A stretch of DNA of 64,000 nucleotides from Tenacibaculum ovolyticum DSM 18103 (GCF_000430545.1 NZ_KE387163.1:774439-838438), one strand, 5' to 3'. Shown: positions 18,605-27,872, counted from the stretch's first letter. Made by a program: numbers and translations. Notes: generated by a model from the letters alone, not told the origin.

Positions 18605-18738
18605 CAACTTCAATTGTTAAAAATTTATAAACAACTACTTATAAATCCACTATTTACCGATTGATTTTTAAATCAATCCTTTAAAAACTCCTGCACTGTT
18701 TAACAAAACAAACAAATGCAGGAACTAATTACACTTCA

Positions 18739-20370
18739 TTAAACTGCAATTTCTCTTTGAACTTTAATGCTATCCTCTTGCTTTACTGAACCAAACTGAT
18801 TAGAAGTATTTTTTGTTCCTCCGGCTATTAAAGCATTATCACCTGCAAAGAATGTTTTATGGTCATCTCCTAAATCAGAACCTGCCATTCTTTGATGCTT
18901 TACGCATGATACTCCTTTGCGAATTTCTTGACGCTGCACTCCTTTTACATATGCTAGCATTCCTTCTTCTCCAAAATATCCTGCTGTTAAATCATTCATG
19001 TGAAGTGCCGTTGTATGATAGGTTGGTAATGTAATTAAATGATGAAAAATACCCGCTTCTCTTGCTCCATCTATTTGAAAAGTTTTAATTTTTTCATCTG
19101 CACGATAGCATAGTTCTGAATCATCATATTGAGCATCCATTAAATTATTTCTATCATAATCATTCATATTTTCTCCTTCAGAAAGCATTTCATCGTAAGC
19201 TTGATTACGGAAATTAAGTGTCCAGTTAAATGAAGGTGAATTATTATACACCAATTTAGCATTTGGAATTACTTCTTTTACTCGATTAACCATATGCGCA
19301 ATTTGCCCAACATGTGGAGTTGGTGTTTCGATCCATAATAAATCTGCGCCATTCTGAAGACTTGTTATACAATCTAAAACTACACGATCTATATTCGTTC
19401 CTTCTCTAAATTTATACAGTCCATTTGCTAATCTTACCGGGCGTACTAGTTTTCCATTACGTTTTAATAAAACATCATTTTCACTTGCATCGTCTACCGC
19501 TATTTCTTCAGCTTCAACAAAAGCTAAATACTGAGAAGCTAAATCTCCTGGCTCTTGACTTACTGGTAATTTTTGAGTAAGACCAGCCCCTTCAGAATCT
19601 GTTCTCGCAACTATAATACCTTCTTCTACTCCTAATTCTAAAAACGCATATCTAATTGCATTTAGTTTTGCTATAAAATCTTCATGCGGTACAGTTACCT
19701 TTCCGTCTTGATGTCCGCATTGTTTTGCATCTGACACCTGATTTTCAATTTGAATAGCACAAGCGCCTGCCTGAATCATTTTTTTTGCCAACAAATATGT
19801 AGCTTCTTCATTTCCGAATCCAGCATCTATATCTGCAATAATAGGCACTACGTGTGTTTCAAAATTATCGATTTGATCCTGCACATCTTCTCCACCTTCT
19901 AATCGTCTAAACAAATCGTTTAACTCAATAGCATCTGCTTGACGCAAAAAATCATAAATCTCTTCAATTAATGAAGCTACGGCTGTTTTCTCATGCATTG
20001 ATTGATCTGGCAACGGTCCGAATTCTGAACGCAATGCTGCAACCATCCACCCTGATAAATACAAATATCTTTTACTCGTTGTTTTATGATGCTTTTTTAC
20101 TGAAATCATTTTTTGTTGCGCCACGAATCCATGCCAACAACCTAACGACTGTGTATATTTAGAAGAATCAGCATCATAAGCTGCCATATCTTCTCTCATA
20201 ATTGCCGCTGTATATTTAGCAATATCTAAACCTGTTTTAAAACGGTTTTGAGCAATCATTCGAGCTGCATTTTCAGAAGTAATCGCACTCCAAGTACTTC
20301 CATATTTTTGCTTTAAAGTCTTTACTGTTTCTAATGCTGAATTATAACTTCCGTGAGCTAAATTTTTCAT
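18739..20370 (-). CDS. aceA: Isocitrate lyase
   Basis: Isocitrate lyase splits isocitrate into succinate and glyoxylate, the first step of the glyoxylate shunt, which allows growth on acetate or fatty acids. The 543-residue protein belongs to the longer (about 530) subfamily, as in Pseudomonas, and has the catalytic loop KQCGHQDGK with Cys218 instead of the E. coli KKCGHxGGK. Other signatures are ADIDAGFGN, IVARTDSEGAG and NNSPSFNWTLNF. The frame is open to a GTG at 20400, but ATG at 20370 (MKNLAHGSY) matches the family start. It follows malate synthase in the same orientation with 258 bp between them, including an inverted repeat, so it may have its own promoter as well. Confidence 0.95.
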   Translation of the reverse strand: MKNLAHGSYNSALETVKTLKQKYGSTWSAITSENAARMIAQNRFKTGLDIAKYTAAIMREDMAAYDADSSKYTQSLGCWHGFVAQQKMISVKKHHKTTSKRYLYLSGWMVAALRSEFGPLPDQSMHEKTAVASLIEEIYDFLRQADAIELNDLFRRLEGGEDVQDQIDNFETHVVPIIADIDAGFGNEEATYLLAKKMIQAGACAIQIENQVSDAKQCGHQDGKVTVPHEDFIAKLNAIRYAFLELGVEEGIIVARTDSEGAGLTQKLPVSQEPGDLASQYLAFVEAEEIAVDDASENDVLLKRNGKLVRPVRLANGLYKFREGTNIDRVVLDCITSLQNGADLLWIETPTPHVGQIAHMVNRVKEVIPNAKLVYNNSPSFNWTLNFRNQAYDEMLSEGENMNDYDRNNLMDAQYDDSELCYRADEKIKTFQIDGAREAGIFHHLITLPTYHTTALHMNDLTAGYFGEEGMLAYVKGVQRQEIRKGVSCVKHQRMAGSDLGDDHKTFFAGDNALIAGGTKNTSNQFGSVKQEDSIKVQREIAV

Positions 20371-20503
20371 AAGTTTGTTTTTTAATAAGTTATTAATCAC
20401 TGATAGCTTCGCCCTTAAAATGTTGCCGCATTTTAGGGGCTTTTATTTTATATTCTATAAAGGTCAGTAGGTAATTACGTATTATATAATAAGTAAATTA
20501 CTT

Positions 20504-20571
20504 GTCTGTTCGAGCGCAGTCGAGAACTTTTAAACTATAGTGAATAGGTCTCGACTGCGCTCGACCTGACA
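20504..20571. repeat. Inverted repeat of the GTCGAGCGCAGTCGAGA type
   Basis: Perfect 16-nt arms TCGAGCGCAGTCGAGA (20510-20525) and its complement (20549-20564) are extended by TGTC (20504) and GACA (20568-20571). This GC-rich, REP-like element stands out in the AT-rich background between aceB and aceA. Similar sequences are common between genes of many bacteria. It could form a strong mRNA stem that protects or separates the two messages. Confidence 0.75.
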
Positions 20572-20628
20572 TAGTTAGTCTAAAAATCATTAAAAAAACA
20601 CGTATCTATTTTACTAACCTCTGATATT

Positions 20629-22224
20629 TTAAATGTATTGATACGCTGGTAAAGTTAAAAACTCTACAAATTCCTTATTTAATACCAACTTATCAAATAA
20701 TTGAATTGCTAATTCAAATTTCCCATTTACATACTGAGTATCTCCAACATATTTTTTAATCTTTTCAATTTCTTCTTCTTTTAATTGCTGATACATTTCT
20801 TGCGTAAAAACCCTTCCGTCTTCTAGCTGAATATTTTTATGTAACCATTGCCACACTTGAGTTCTAGAAATTTCTGCTGTTGCCGCATCTTCCATTAAAT
20901 TATATATTGCTGCGGCTCCATTACCTCTTAACCAAGATTCTATATACAAAATACCCACATTAATATTCTTACGAACTCCTTCTTCTGTAATTGTTCCTTT
21001 AGGTATTTCTACTAAATCTTTTTCTTGAATGTTAACATCTGCTCTACTTACATGAATTTGATTTTTAGTAGTCATATTTTCATTAAAAACATTCATTGCT
21101 AAATCTACCATCCCTGGATGCGCCACCCAAGTACCATCATGCCCATTTTTAACTTCTTGCTCTTTATCTTTTAACACCTTTGCAAACGCTAATTCATTTG
21201 CTTTATCATCATTTTTTACAGGAATTTGCGCTGCCATTCCTCCCATTGCATGCACTCCGCGTTTATGACAACGTTGAACCACTCTTAAGGAATACGACTT
21301 CATAAAAGGAGTACTCATAGTTACCTGATCTCTATTAGGAACTACAAAATTTGGATGATTTCTAAATTTTTTGATATATGAAAAAATATAATCCCAACGA
21401 CCACAGTTTAAACCTGCCATGTGGTCTCTTAATTCATAAATAATTTCGTCTAACTGAAAGCTTGCTGTAATTGTTTCAATTAAAACTGTTGCTTTTATAG
21501 ATTTTTGTGGAATACCTAAATAATCTTGCGCAAAAACAAAAACCTCATTCCACCAACGAGCTTCCTTATAATGCTCTAATTTTGGCAAATAAAAATATGC
21601 TCCTGAATCTCTTTCTTGAAGTGTTTTAATATTATGAAAAAAATACAACCCAAAATCTACCAAAGATCCTGACATTGCAACACCATCTACCAAGAAATGC
21701 TTTTCATCTAAATGCAATCCTCTCGGACGCACTAACAATACAGCTACTTGCTCATTTAATTGATAGGTTTTATCTTTCTTCTCGTTATAAAAAGAAATTG
21801 TTCTATTATTAGCATCACGCAAATTTATTTGTCCGTTTAACTGATTTATTATACCCGGTGAGTTACTGTCTTCGAAATCTGCCATAAAAGTTTTGGCCCC
21901 CGAATTCAAAGCATTGATTACCATCTTTCTATCAACAGGACCTGTTATTTCTACCCTCCTATCTAACAAATCTTCTGGCAACTCGGCACACACCCAATCA
22001 CTTTCACGAATATCTTTTGTTTCATCTGGAAACTTTGGATAGTTGTCAGCATCAAAATAGACCTGCTGATTTTCTCTTTCTTTTAATAAATTTAATCTTT
22101 TATCATTAAACTTATCATGTAACTCTAACAAGAAATTCTTTGCTTCAGAAGATAAAACCTGACGGTATTCCCCTAACTCAAAACCCTTAAAATCAATTTC
22201 TTTCGTAATACTATTTTGTTGCAT
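20629..22224 (-). CDS. aceB: Malate synthase A
   Basis: This enzyme joins glyoxylate and acetyl-CoA to form malate, the second step of the glyoxylate shunt. The 531-residue length matches malate synthase A (E. coli AceB, 533). Conserved segments are VRPRGLHLDEKHF (catalytic Arg region), AGLNCGRWDYIFSYIKKF and GVHAMGGMAAQIP. It is the promoter-proximal gene of the aceB-aceA pair and is divergent from an XRE/ScfR-like regulator. Its promoter region carries a 14-bp palindrome at 22282-22295. Start ATG at 22224. Confidence 0.95.
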   Translation of the reverse strand: MQQNSITKEIDFKGFELGEYRQVLSSEAKNFLLELHDKFNDKRLNLLKERENQQVYFDADNYPKFPDETKDIRESDWVCAELPEDLLDRRVEITGPVDRKMVINALNSGAKTFMADFEDSNSPGIINQLNGQINLRDANNRTISFYNEKKDKTYQLNEQVAVLLVRPRGLHLDEKHFLVDGVAMSGSLVDFGLYFFHNIKTLQERDSGAYFYLPKLEHYKEARWWNEVFVFAQDYLGIPQKSIKATVLIETITASFQLDEIIYELRDHMAGLNCGRWDYIFSYIKKFRNHPNFVVPNRDQVTMSTPFMKSYSLRVVQRCHKRGVHAMGGMAAQIPVKNDDKANELAFAKVLKDKEQEVKNGHDGTWVAHPGMVDLAMNVFNENMTTKNQIHVSRADVNIQEKDLVEIPKGTITEEGVRKNINVGILYIESWLRGNGAAAIYNLMEDAATAEISRTQVWQWLHKNIQLEDGRVFTQEMYQQLKEEEIEKIKKYVGDTQYVNGKFELAIQLFDKLVLNKEFVEFLTLPAYQYI

Positions 22225-22252
22225 AACTATAATTTTTTCGATTCAACACTAC

Positions 22253-22346
22253 AATACTATAAAATATTTTTGAACTCCACAAGCGAACGTTCGCTAATTA
22301 ATTAAAATAATTAATTTTTATTAATTCGCTAATTTACATACCTTTG
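22253..22346. promoter_or_regulatory. Divergent promoters and operator of aceB and its regulator
   Basis: For the plus-strand regulator gene, TACCTTTG (22339-22346) is a -7 box about 27 nt ahead of the TTG start. For aceB on the minus strand, a TTG (about 22277-22279) and TAGTATTG (about 22249-22256) form an approximate promoter. The palindrome AGCGAACGTTCGCT (22282-22295) abuts the aceB -33 box. Its half-site TTCGCTAATT occurs at 22290-22299 and again at 22325-22334, inside the regulator promoter. This fits a regulator that controls both aceB and itself. Confidence 0.6.
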
Positions 22347-22372
22347 AATTACGAATATCTTAATCAATTACT

Positions 22373-23857
22373 TTGGAAGAAGAATACATCCGCTTAATTT
22401 TTGGCCTTAAACTAAAACAAATACGTACCGACAGAAAACTCTCTCTCTTCGGATTAGCAAAGCTCACTGGTTTATCTAAATCTTATTTAAACGAAATTGA
22501 AAAAGGAAAAAAATACCCAAAAACGGATAAAATTGTACTTCTATCAGAAAATTTGGAAGTACCATATGATCATTTAGTTTCCTTAAAACTTGATAAAAAC
22601 CTTGCTCCCATTGGAGAAATTCTTCAATCTAAAATTTTAAAAGAAATTCCGTTAGATCTATTTGGTATTAAAGAAAACAACTTAATTGATATCATTGCCA
22701 ATGCTCCAGCCAAGGTAAATGCATTCATTAGTACCATTATTAAAATATCTCAGAACTATAATCTTACTCGAGAAAGCTTTTTTTTAGCTGCTCTTCGTTC
22801 TTATCAAGAAGCTCATAACAACTATTTTGGAGAAATTGAAATTGAAGCTGAAAACTTTGCAAAATCTTACCATATAGATTTAAACAAGCCTGTTCTTTCA
22901 AAAGATTTAGAAGAAATATTAATAGAAGAGTTTAACTACACCATTGATACGGAAGAGCTTTCTAAACACCAAAATCTTTCTGAGTTACGAACCATTTTCA
23001 TTCCTAAAAAGAAAACCTTATTAATATACGATGAAATAAGTGAAGCTCAAAAAACGTTTATTTACGCCAAAGAATTAGCTTATAATTTTCTAAAAATTGA
23101 AAATAGATTATACACTTTTCCTTGGGTAAAGTTTGATAGTTTTGATCAAGTTTTAAATAATTTTATTGCCTCTTACTTTGCTGGCGCTTTAATTATTCCT
23201 AAAAAATCACTTATTCAACAATTAACAGACTTCTTTGCTTTAGAAGAATGGAAACCTTTTAATTTACATAGAATAATTAAACACTATAATTGTTCTCATG
23301 AAACTTTTTACCAACGCCTAACCAATATTTTACCTAAACATTTTAACATTAAAAACTTATTCTTTTTACGATTTACCCATAAAGTTAACTCTCCTATACA
23401 TAGATTAAGTAAAGAATTACACGTTACACAGCAACAGGCTCCGCATGCCAATAGAAATAATGAGCATTATTGCAGGCGATGGATTTCTTTAAAAACAATT
23501 CAAGACCTAGAAGAATTAGAAAAGAGCAAAGCTACTTTTGGTGTTCAAATTTCCTCTTACGAAAATGAGAAAAACGAATACCTTGTACTTTCTTCAGCAA
23601 CACCCGATCCTTTTAAAAAAGAAATTAACAGAAGTGTTAGCATTGGAATGCTACTATCTCCTCACTTAAAAAAGAAGCTTCGTTTTTTCAAAGAAGATGT
23701 TTTTACTAAAAAAATTGTTGGAGTAACTTGTGAAACCTGTGCTGTTAAAAATTGCAAAGAACGTGTTGCTGAACCTTGGAGACTTGAACGCTCAAACCAA
23801 TATGAAGAAATTTCTAAAGCGGTTGAAAACATAATATCTTCTTACCAAAACACATAA
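22373..23857 (+). CDS. XRE/ScfR-like regulator of the glyoxylate shunt (RamB-type)
   Basis: This 494-residue regulator has an N-terminal XRE helix-turn-helix (about 10-65; LTGLSKSYLNEIEKGKKYP), a middle IrrE/ImmA-like domain (about 150-265) and a C-terminal short-chain-acyl regulator domain with a Cys cluster, CETCAVKNC. This is the layout of RamB and ScfR-type regulators, which control acetate and propionate metabolism including isocitrate lyase in Actinobacteria. The IrrE-like segment reads AKELAYNF where peptidases have HExxH, so it is not a protease. It is divergent from aceB. The start is TTG at 22373: a TAA stop is four codons upstream and no ATG occurs in the N-terminal region, while MEEEYIRLIFGLKLKQIR gives the HTH a full lead-in. 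Confidence 0.85.
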   Translation: MEEEYIRLIFGLKLKQIRTDRKLSLFGLAKLTGLSKSYLNEIEKGKKYPKTDKIVLLSENLEVPYDHLVSLKLDKNLAPIGEILQSKILKEIPLDLFGIKENNLIDIIANAPAKVNAFISTIIKISQNYNLTRESFFLAALRSYQEAHNNYFGEIEIEAENFAKSYHIDLNKPVLSKDLEEILIEEFNYTIDTEELSKHQNLSELRTIFIPKKKTLLIYDEISEAQKTFIYAKELAYNFLKIENRLYTFPWVKFDSFDQVLNNFIASYFAGALIIPKKSLIQQLTDFFALEEWKPFNLHRIIKHYNCSHETFYQRLTNILPKHFNIKNLFFLRFTHKVNSPIHRLSKELHVTQQQAPHANRNNEHYCRRWISLKTIQDLEELEKSKATFGVQISSYENEKNEYLVLSSATPDPFKKEINRSVSIGMLLSPHLKKKLRFFKEDVFTKKIVGVTCETCAVKNCKERVAEPWRLERSNQYEEISKAVENIISSYQNT

Positions 23858-23940
23858 AAGACTCGTATATGGCAGCTCTTTAAATTGAGATACACACTAA
23901 AAAATTTAGGGTTTATTATAAACAGTTATTAAAAAATAAA

Positions 23941-24270
23941 ATGTGGAGTTTATTTAACAGAAAGAAATTAATAATAGAATCAGATAGAGATAGTGTTTGT
24001 ATGGGAGACGACATGTCTAGACACAATAAGTTTTCTAAATTCTCTGAAAACACAAAAATGAGCAAATTAATTAGAGAACTTATAAAAATCCATCCTATCT
24101 CTGAAAATTGGGCTATTTGGGCAGGAACTTATGATAATTTTAAATGCATAAGAGATTCTAATGGAAATTGGTTAATAAATGAGAAAACTTCTATAAAGGT
24201 TTTTTTTCAAGATGTTAAAAAATATGTTTTTTTTGATAAAGAATCTTTTGAAAAAAAATGCAGAAAATAA
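23941..24270 (+). CDS. Hypothetical protein, 109 residues
   Basis: This small soluble protein was not recognised. It is basic and rich in Lys, Phe and Asn, with a WAIWAGTYDNFKCIRDSNGNW segment that looks like a beta hairpin. No signal peptide or membrane helix was seen. It is the first gene of the accessory region that follows the glyoxylate regulator, and is probably transcribed alone; an AT-rich leader but no exact promoter was placed. Start ATG at 23941. Confidence 0.5.
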   Translation: MWSLFNRKKLIIESDRDSVCMGDDMSRHNKFSKFSENTKMSKLIRELIKIHPISENWAIWAGTYDNFKCIRDSNGNWLINEKTSIKVFFQDVKKYVFFDKESFEKKCRK

Positions 24271-24319
24271 ACCCCTAAATTTGTACAGCTTTATTTATTT
24301 TTAAAACTTCTGTTACCTT

Positions 24320-24383
24320 TTACATTTACTATTCAACTAATACATAAACACATTTCAATATATTAATATCCAATAAACAGGAA
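24320..24383. repeat. Imperfect 64-bp repeat, copy 1
   Basis: This sequence, about 70 bp upstream of the phosphatase gene, aligns with 25221-25284 at roughly 80% identity; the best-conserved stretches are CAACTAATA and ATTTCAATATATTA. The two copies lie about 900 bp apart, each upstream of a gene on the plus strand. Confidence 0.6.
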
Positions 24384-24451
24384 TACTAACGCTATGCAAC
24401 CAACATAAATCATTCAACTATAAATAAGTTAACTAATATTAAAAGCAAAAA

Positions 24452-25117
24452 ATGTCTATATACGCAATTGGAGATATTCACGGTTGTTTAAAGGCCTTAA
24501 AAACCATTTTTAAACAAAATTCAATAAAAAAAGACGACACTGTTGTCTTTCTCGGAGATTACATAGATAGAGGACCTGACAGCAAGGGAGTCATTAAGTG
24601 GTTGCTTAAAAACAAAGAGAACTATAACTTTAAATTCATCTTAGGTAACCATGAAATAATGATGCTAGCAGCTAAAAAATCTCACGAAAGATTAGCTGAA
24701 TGGTTATACTTTGGAGGTTCACAAACTTTAGCTTCTTATAAAACTAGAGGTGACTCTAATTGGGTAAACAAAATTAACAAAACTCATTGGGAATTTATTG
24801 AATCTTGTGAATCTTATTACGAAATAGGTAATTTTATTTTTGTTCACGCTGGTCTTGAAATAGGAAAAACATTGAAAGATCAAAATAAATTTCATCTATT
24901 TTGGAAAAAATATGAAACAACTGAATTATACAGCTCTAGCAAAATAGTTATTTGCGGACACACTTCGAGAAAAAATGGAGAAATTGCCAATTTCGGACAC
25001 ACCATCTGTATAGACACGTATGCCTATGGAGGAAAATGGCTATCATGTCTGAATGTTGAAACCAAAGAATATATAAAAGCCAATAATATAGGGGAAATTA
25101 AAAATGGCACACTATAA
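24452..25117 (+). CDS. PrpA-like metallophosphoesterase (serine/threonine phosphatase family)
   Basis: This 221-residue protein of the calcineurin-like family has all core motifs: GDIHG (about 7-11), GDYIDRGPD (about 33-41) and GNHE (about 67-70), with downstream metal His residues in VHAGLE and CGHTSR. This is the pattern of the bacterial protein phosphatases PrpA/PphA and of diadenosine-tetraphosphatase relatives. Both roles are possible; GDYIDRGPDS favours the PrpA group. It is not in an obvious operon with a kinase. Start ATG at 24452. Confidence 0.85.
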   Translation: MSIYAIGDIHGCLKALKTIFKQNSIKKDDTVVFLGDYIDRGPDSKGVIKWLLKNKENYNFKFILGNHEIMMLAAKKSHERLAEWLYFGGSQTLASYKTRGDSNWVNKINKTHWEFIESCESYYEIGNFIFVHAGLEIGKTLKDQNKFHLFWKKYETTELYSSSKIVICGHTSRKNGEIANFGHTICIDTYAYGGKWLSCLNVETKEYIKANNIGEIKNGTL

Positions 25118-25220
25118 ACATTCTTCCAATCAAGCAAGAAAATAAATAAAACTAAACATCTCAATTATTAGAACTATTATTATATTATCAATGCCAATAA
25201 AATATTTTAGTCCATTTTTT

Positions 25221-25284
25221 TACATCTACCACTCAACTAATATCTGAACGCATTTCAATATATTAGTATCCAAAAACAAAAATC
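25221..25284. repeat. Imperfect 64-bp repeat, copy 2
   Basis: Second copy of the element at 24320-24383, 27 bp upstream of the serine hydrolase gene. One single-base indel and scattered substitutions separate the two copies. Confidence 0.6.
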
Positions 25285-25311
25285 CCTCATATAAATTAAG
25301 GACAATAAAAA

Positions 25312-26772
25312 ATGAAGCACACACTCTTAACATTAGTCCTTTTGATCATTCTATATGGATGCAAATCACCCAAAGGAATAGTCGAAAAGCAAAATAAAAA
25401 ACAAGATTGGGTCAATTATCTTTTCCAAAATTACACAGGAAAGAAACCGAGTGCAAGTTTTATTGTTTTAAAGGACGGAAAAATAAAAAAATGCCAAAGC
25501 TTTGGATATGCTGATTTAGAAAATAAAATTCTCGCAAATTGCGAAACTAATTATCGACTTGGTTCAGTAACCAAGCAGTTTACAGCAATAGCTACTTTAA
25601 TTTTAATAAACAAAGGAAAGCTAAGCTATGAAACTAAATTAACAGAGATCATTCCTGAATTTCCAAATTATGGAAAAGAAATTACCATAAAAGATTTACT
25701 TTCACATAGATCAGGACTAGAGAGCTACTTTAAATTACATCCAAAAAAATCAAAAAAACAACTCGTAGATAAAGATGTTTTAAATCTTTTAAAAAAACAA
25801 AATGGCCTTCTATTTCCTGCCAACTCAAAATATAGGTACAGTAATTCTGGTTATGCTATTTTAGCCCTCATTGTAGAAAGAGTTTCTAATAAATCTTTTA
25901 AACGATTTATGGATGATGAAATTTTCCAAAAACTAAACATGTCTGCAAGTACTGTATATCAAAAAAACTTAATAATAAAAAATCGTGCATACGGCTATGA
26001 GTTAAATGATACAATATTTGAAAGAAAAGACCAAAATGCTTGGTCAGCAGTTCAAGGTGATGGCGGAATTTACTCATCTGTAAATGATTATTACCTATGG
26101 GATAAAAATCTTTATAACGAAACACTAATAACCACAAACTTAAAAGAAGATGCTTTTACAATTTGGGATGATATTGGAAAAAATAGAGGTGCTGGTTATG
26201 GCTTTGGATGGCACATTGAAATTAAAGATGGAAGGAAATATTTAACGCATGGTGGTAATACTACTGGTTTTAGAAATTATTCTTTACGTATTCCTTCTGA
26301 AAAAATTTCAGTAGCGATTTATACTAACACAGCTAATTACGGAACATTTGAACTAAAACGTAAAGCATTATTTTTAGCTAGCTTATATTCTGATAGTCAA
26401 TTATTAATTCCTATTGACATCATACTAGAAAAGGAAATTAATATTAACGGGAGTAAGAACATAAAAAAATACTACAGTAAACTTACTTCTGTAAAAAACA
26501 AATACGATACCAATCCTAAAAATTTAGTTTCGTTGGGTTTTAATTACAAGAGAAATAAAGAAGATAAAAACTGCTTGAATGTATTTAATTTCGTTTGTGA
26601 AAAATTTCCCAATTATTATGGTGGTTATTATGGATTAGCTCAATATTATAAAACAAAAAAGAATTACGAAAAGGCTATTAAATACTATAAAATAGTTACA
26701 CAACTAGCAACAAGTAATAACCAACGAAGAATTGATTATGCAAAAAAAATGATTATGAAATTGAGTAAATAA
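25312..26772 (+). CDS. Beta-lactamase family serine hydrolase lipoprotein with TPR tail
   Basis: This 486-residue class C beta-lactamase/DD-peptidase-fold hydrolase shows the catalytic SxxK in GSVTKQFTA (about 84-92), the YxN motif in YRYSNSGYA (about 172-180) and the third motif HGG in THGGNTTG (about 318-325). The N-terminus has a lipoprotein signal ending in YGC (Cys17), so it is probably membrane-anchored and periplasmic or surface-exposed. After about 380 the sequence has TPR-like helices (ALAQYYKTKKNYEKAIKYYKI near 450). Many relatives are esterases or peptidases and not true beta-lactamases, so antibiotic resistance should not be assumed. It stands alone. Confidence 0.85.
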   Translation: MKHTLLTLVLLIILYGCKSPKGIVEKQNKKQDWVNYLFQNYTGKKPSASFIVLKDGKIKKCQSFGYADLENKILANCETNYRLGSVTKQFTAIATLILINKGKLSYETKLTEIIPEFPNYGKEITIKDLLSHRSGLESYFKLHPKKSKKQLVDKDVLNLLKKQNGLLFPANSKYRYSNSGYAILALIVERVSNKSFKRFMDDEIFQKLNMSASTVYQKNLIIKNRAYGYELNDTIFERKDQNAWSAVQGDGGIYSSVNDYYLWDKNLYNETLITTNLKEDAFTIWDDIGKNRGAGYGFGWHIEIKDGRKYLTHGGNTTGFRNYSLRIPSEKISVAIYTNTANYGTFELKRKALFLASLYSDSQLLIPIDIILEKEININGSKNIKKYYSKLTSVKNKYDTNPKNLVSLGFNYKRNKEDKNCLNVFNFVCEKFPNYYGGYYGLAQYYKTKKNYEKAIKYYKIVTQLATSNNQRRIDYAKKMIMKLSK

Positions 26773-26861
26773 AATCGCGTTTAACTTAAAAATAACTGAG
26801 GTAAAATTCAATAATTTATTCACTATTATTCTAAACTCAAGATAATATCATTTAATTTTTT

Positions 26862-26893
26862 TTGAGTTTATTTGGTTATTAAATATATCTTTG
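26862..26893 (+). promoter_or_regulatory. Promoter of the M43 protease gene
   Basis: TTG (26862-26864), 21 nt and TATCTTTG (26886-26893) form a Bacteroidota-type promoter about 70 nt ahead of the ATG. Confidence 0.55.
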
Positions 26894-26963
26894 TAAAACC
26901 CTTCCCATAGTATCCTTACTAAACAATATAACTTACTAAAATAATACAAACCCCAATTTTATA

Positions 26964-27872
26964 ATGAATAAAATTTTAGCAATCGTTGTTACACTCTGTT
27001 TCTTTATATCATGCTCTAAGCACGAAGCGATTCCAGTTGTAAAAAACCCCACTATACCTTCAACTGAAGTTATTACAATTCCAATTGTTGTTCATGTAAT
27101 TAACTACACTCCAGACCCATTTGTAATTAGTGATGAAAAAATACACTCACAAATAGTTGTTTTAAATAAAGATTTTCGAAAATTGAATCCAGATCACTTA
27201 AATACTCCCGATGAGTTTATTAATTTGGTTGCTGATGTTGGTATTGAGTTTCGTTTAGCTACTGTAGACCCAAATGGAAAACCAACCACCGGAATTATCA
27301 GATCAGAAAGCACTATAATCGCTGGTAATGGTCAACAAATAGGTGATCACAAAATTGAAGATTTAGCACTATATTTCACTAAAAAAGGAGGGCAAGATGC
27401 TTGGCCAAATGATAAATATTTAAATATTTGGATAGCCGATTCATCAAATCGTTTCGGAGATTTAGGTCTTCCTGGATATGCCAACCCTCCTGGATCAGAT
27501 CCTAGAATAGATGGTATTGTAATGGATCCTAGAGTGTTTGGCACCCTAGAGCCATTAGTTCCATATAACAATTTAGGGAGAACAGCCACACACGAAATTG
27601 GTCATTGGCTAAATCTTAAACATATTTATGCAGGCGAGAAAAATTGTGATACTTCAGATCTTGTTGATGACACACCTAATCAATATGAATCATATTCAGG
27701 AAAGCCTACTTATCCTCAAGCATCATGTGGCAGCAATGATATGTTTATGAATTTTATGGATTATGTTGCTGACGATGCAATGTATATGTTCACTGAAGGA
27801 CAAAAAGAAAGAATGAGAGCACTTTTTAAAGAAGGAGGACTTAGACGTGACCTATATTTAAATAGTAAATAG
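26964..27872 (+). CDS. M43 (pappalysin/ulilysin-type) zinc metalloprotease lipoprotein
   Basis: This 302-residue secreted protease of the metzincin clan has the extended zinc motif HEIGHWLNLKH (His210, Glu211, His214, His220) and a Met-turn in MFMNFMDY near 258-265. These are the marks of peptidase family M43 (ulilysin, pappalysin). A lipoprotein signal ends at Cys17 (FFISC). The IVVHVINY segment and the DTPNQY segment are also typical. It probably sits on the outer surface or in the periplasm and degrades proteins. It has its own promoter. The DinB gene follows 26 bp downstream on the same strand and may be cotranscribed. Confidence 0.9.
   Translation: MNKILAIVVTLCFFISCSKHEAIPVVKNPTIPSTEVITIPIVVHVINYTPDPFVISDEKIHSQIVVLNKDFRKLNPDHLNTPDEFINLVADVGIEFRLATVDPNGKPTTGIIRSESTIIAGNGQQIGDHKIEDLALYFTKKGGQDAWPNDKYLNIWIADSSNRFGDLGLPGYANPPGSDPRIDGIVMDPRVFGTLEPLVPYNNLGRTATHEIGHWLNLKHIYAGEKNCDTSDLVDDTPNQYESYSGKPTYPQASCGSNDMFMNFMDYVADDAMYMFTEGQKERMRALFKEGGLRRDLYLNSK

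Noticed and set aside
20504-20571. tRNA-like GTTCGA sequence
   Set aside because: The GTTCGAG is part of a REP-like inverted repeat; no cloverleaf could be drawn.
24320-25284. Integron-type cassette array
   Set aside because: No integrase, no clear attC core sites and only two imperfect repeats; noted only as a repeat pair.
25312-26772. Antibiotic-resistance beta-lactamase
   Set aside because: SxxK, YxN and HGG define a broad hydrolase family; the TPR tail and lipoprotein signal do not point to a resistance enzyme.
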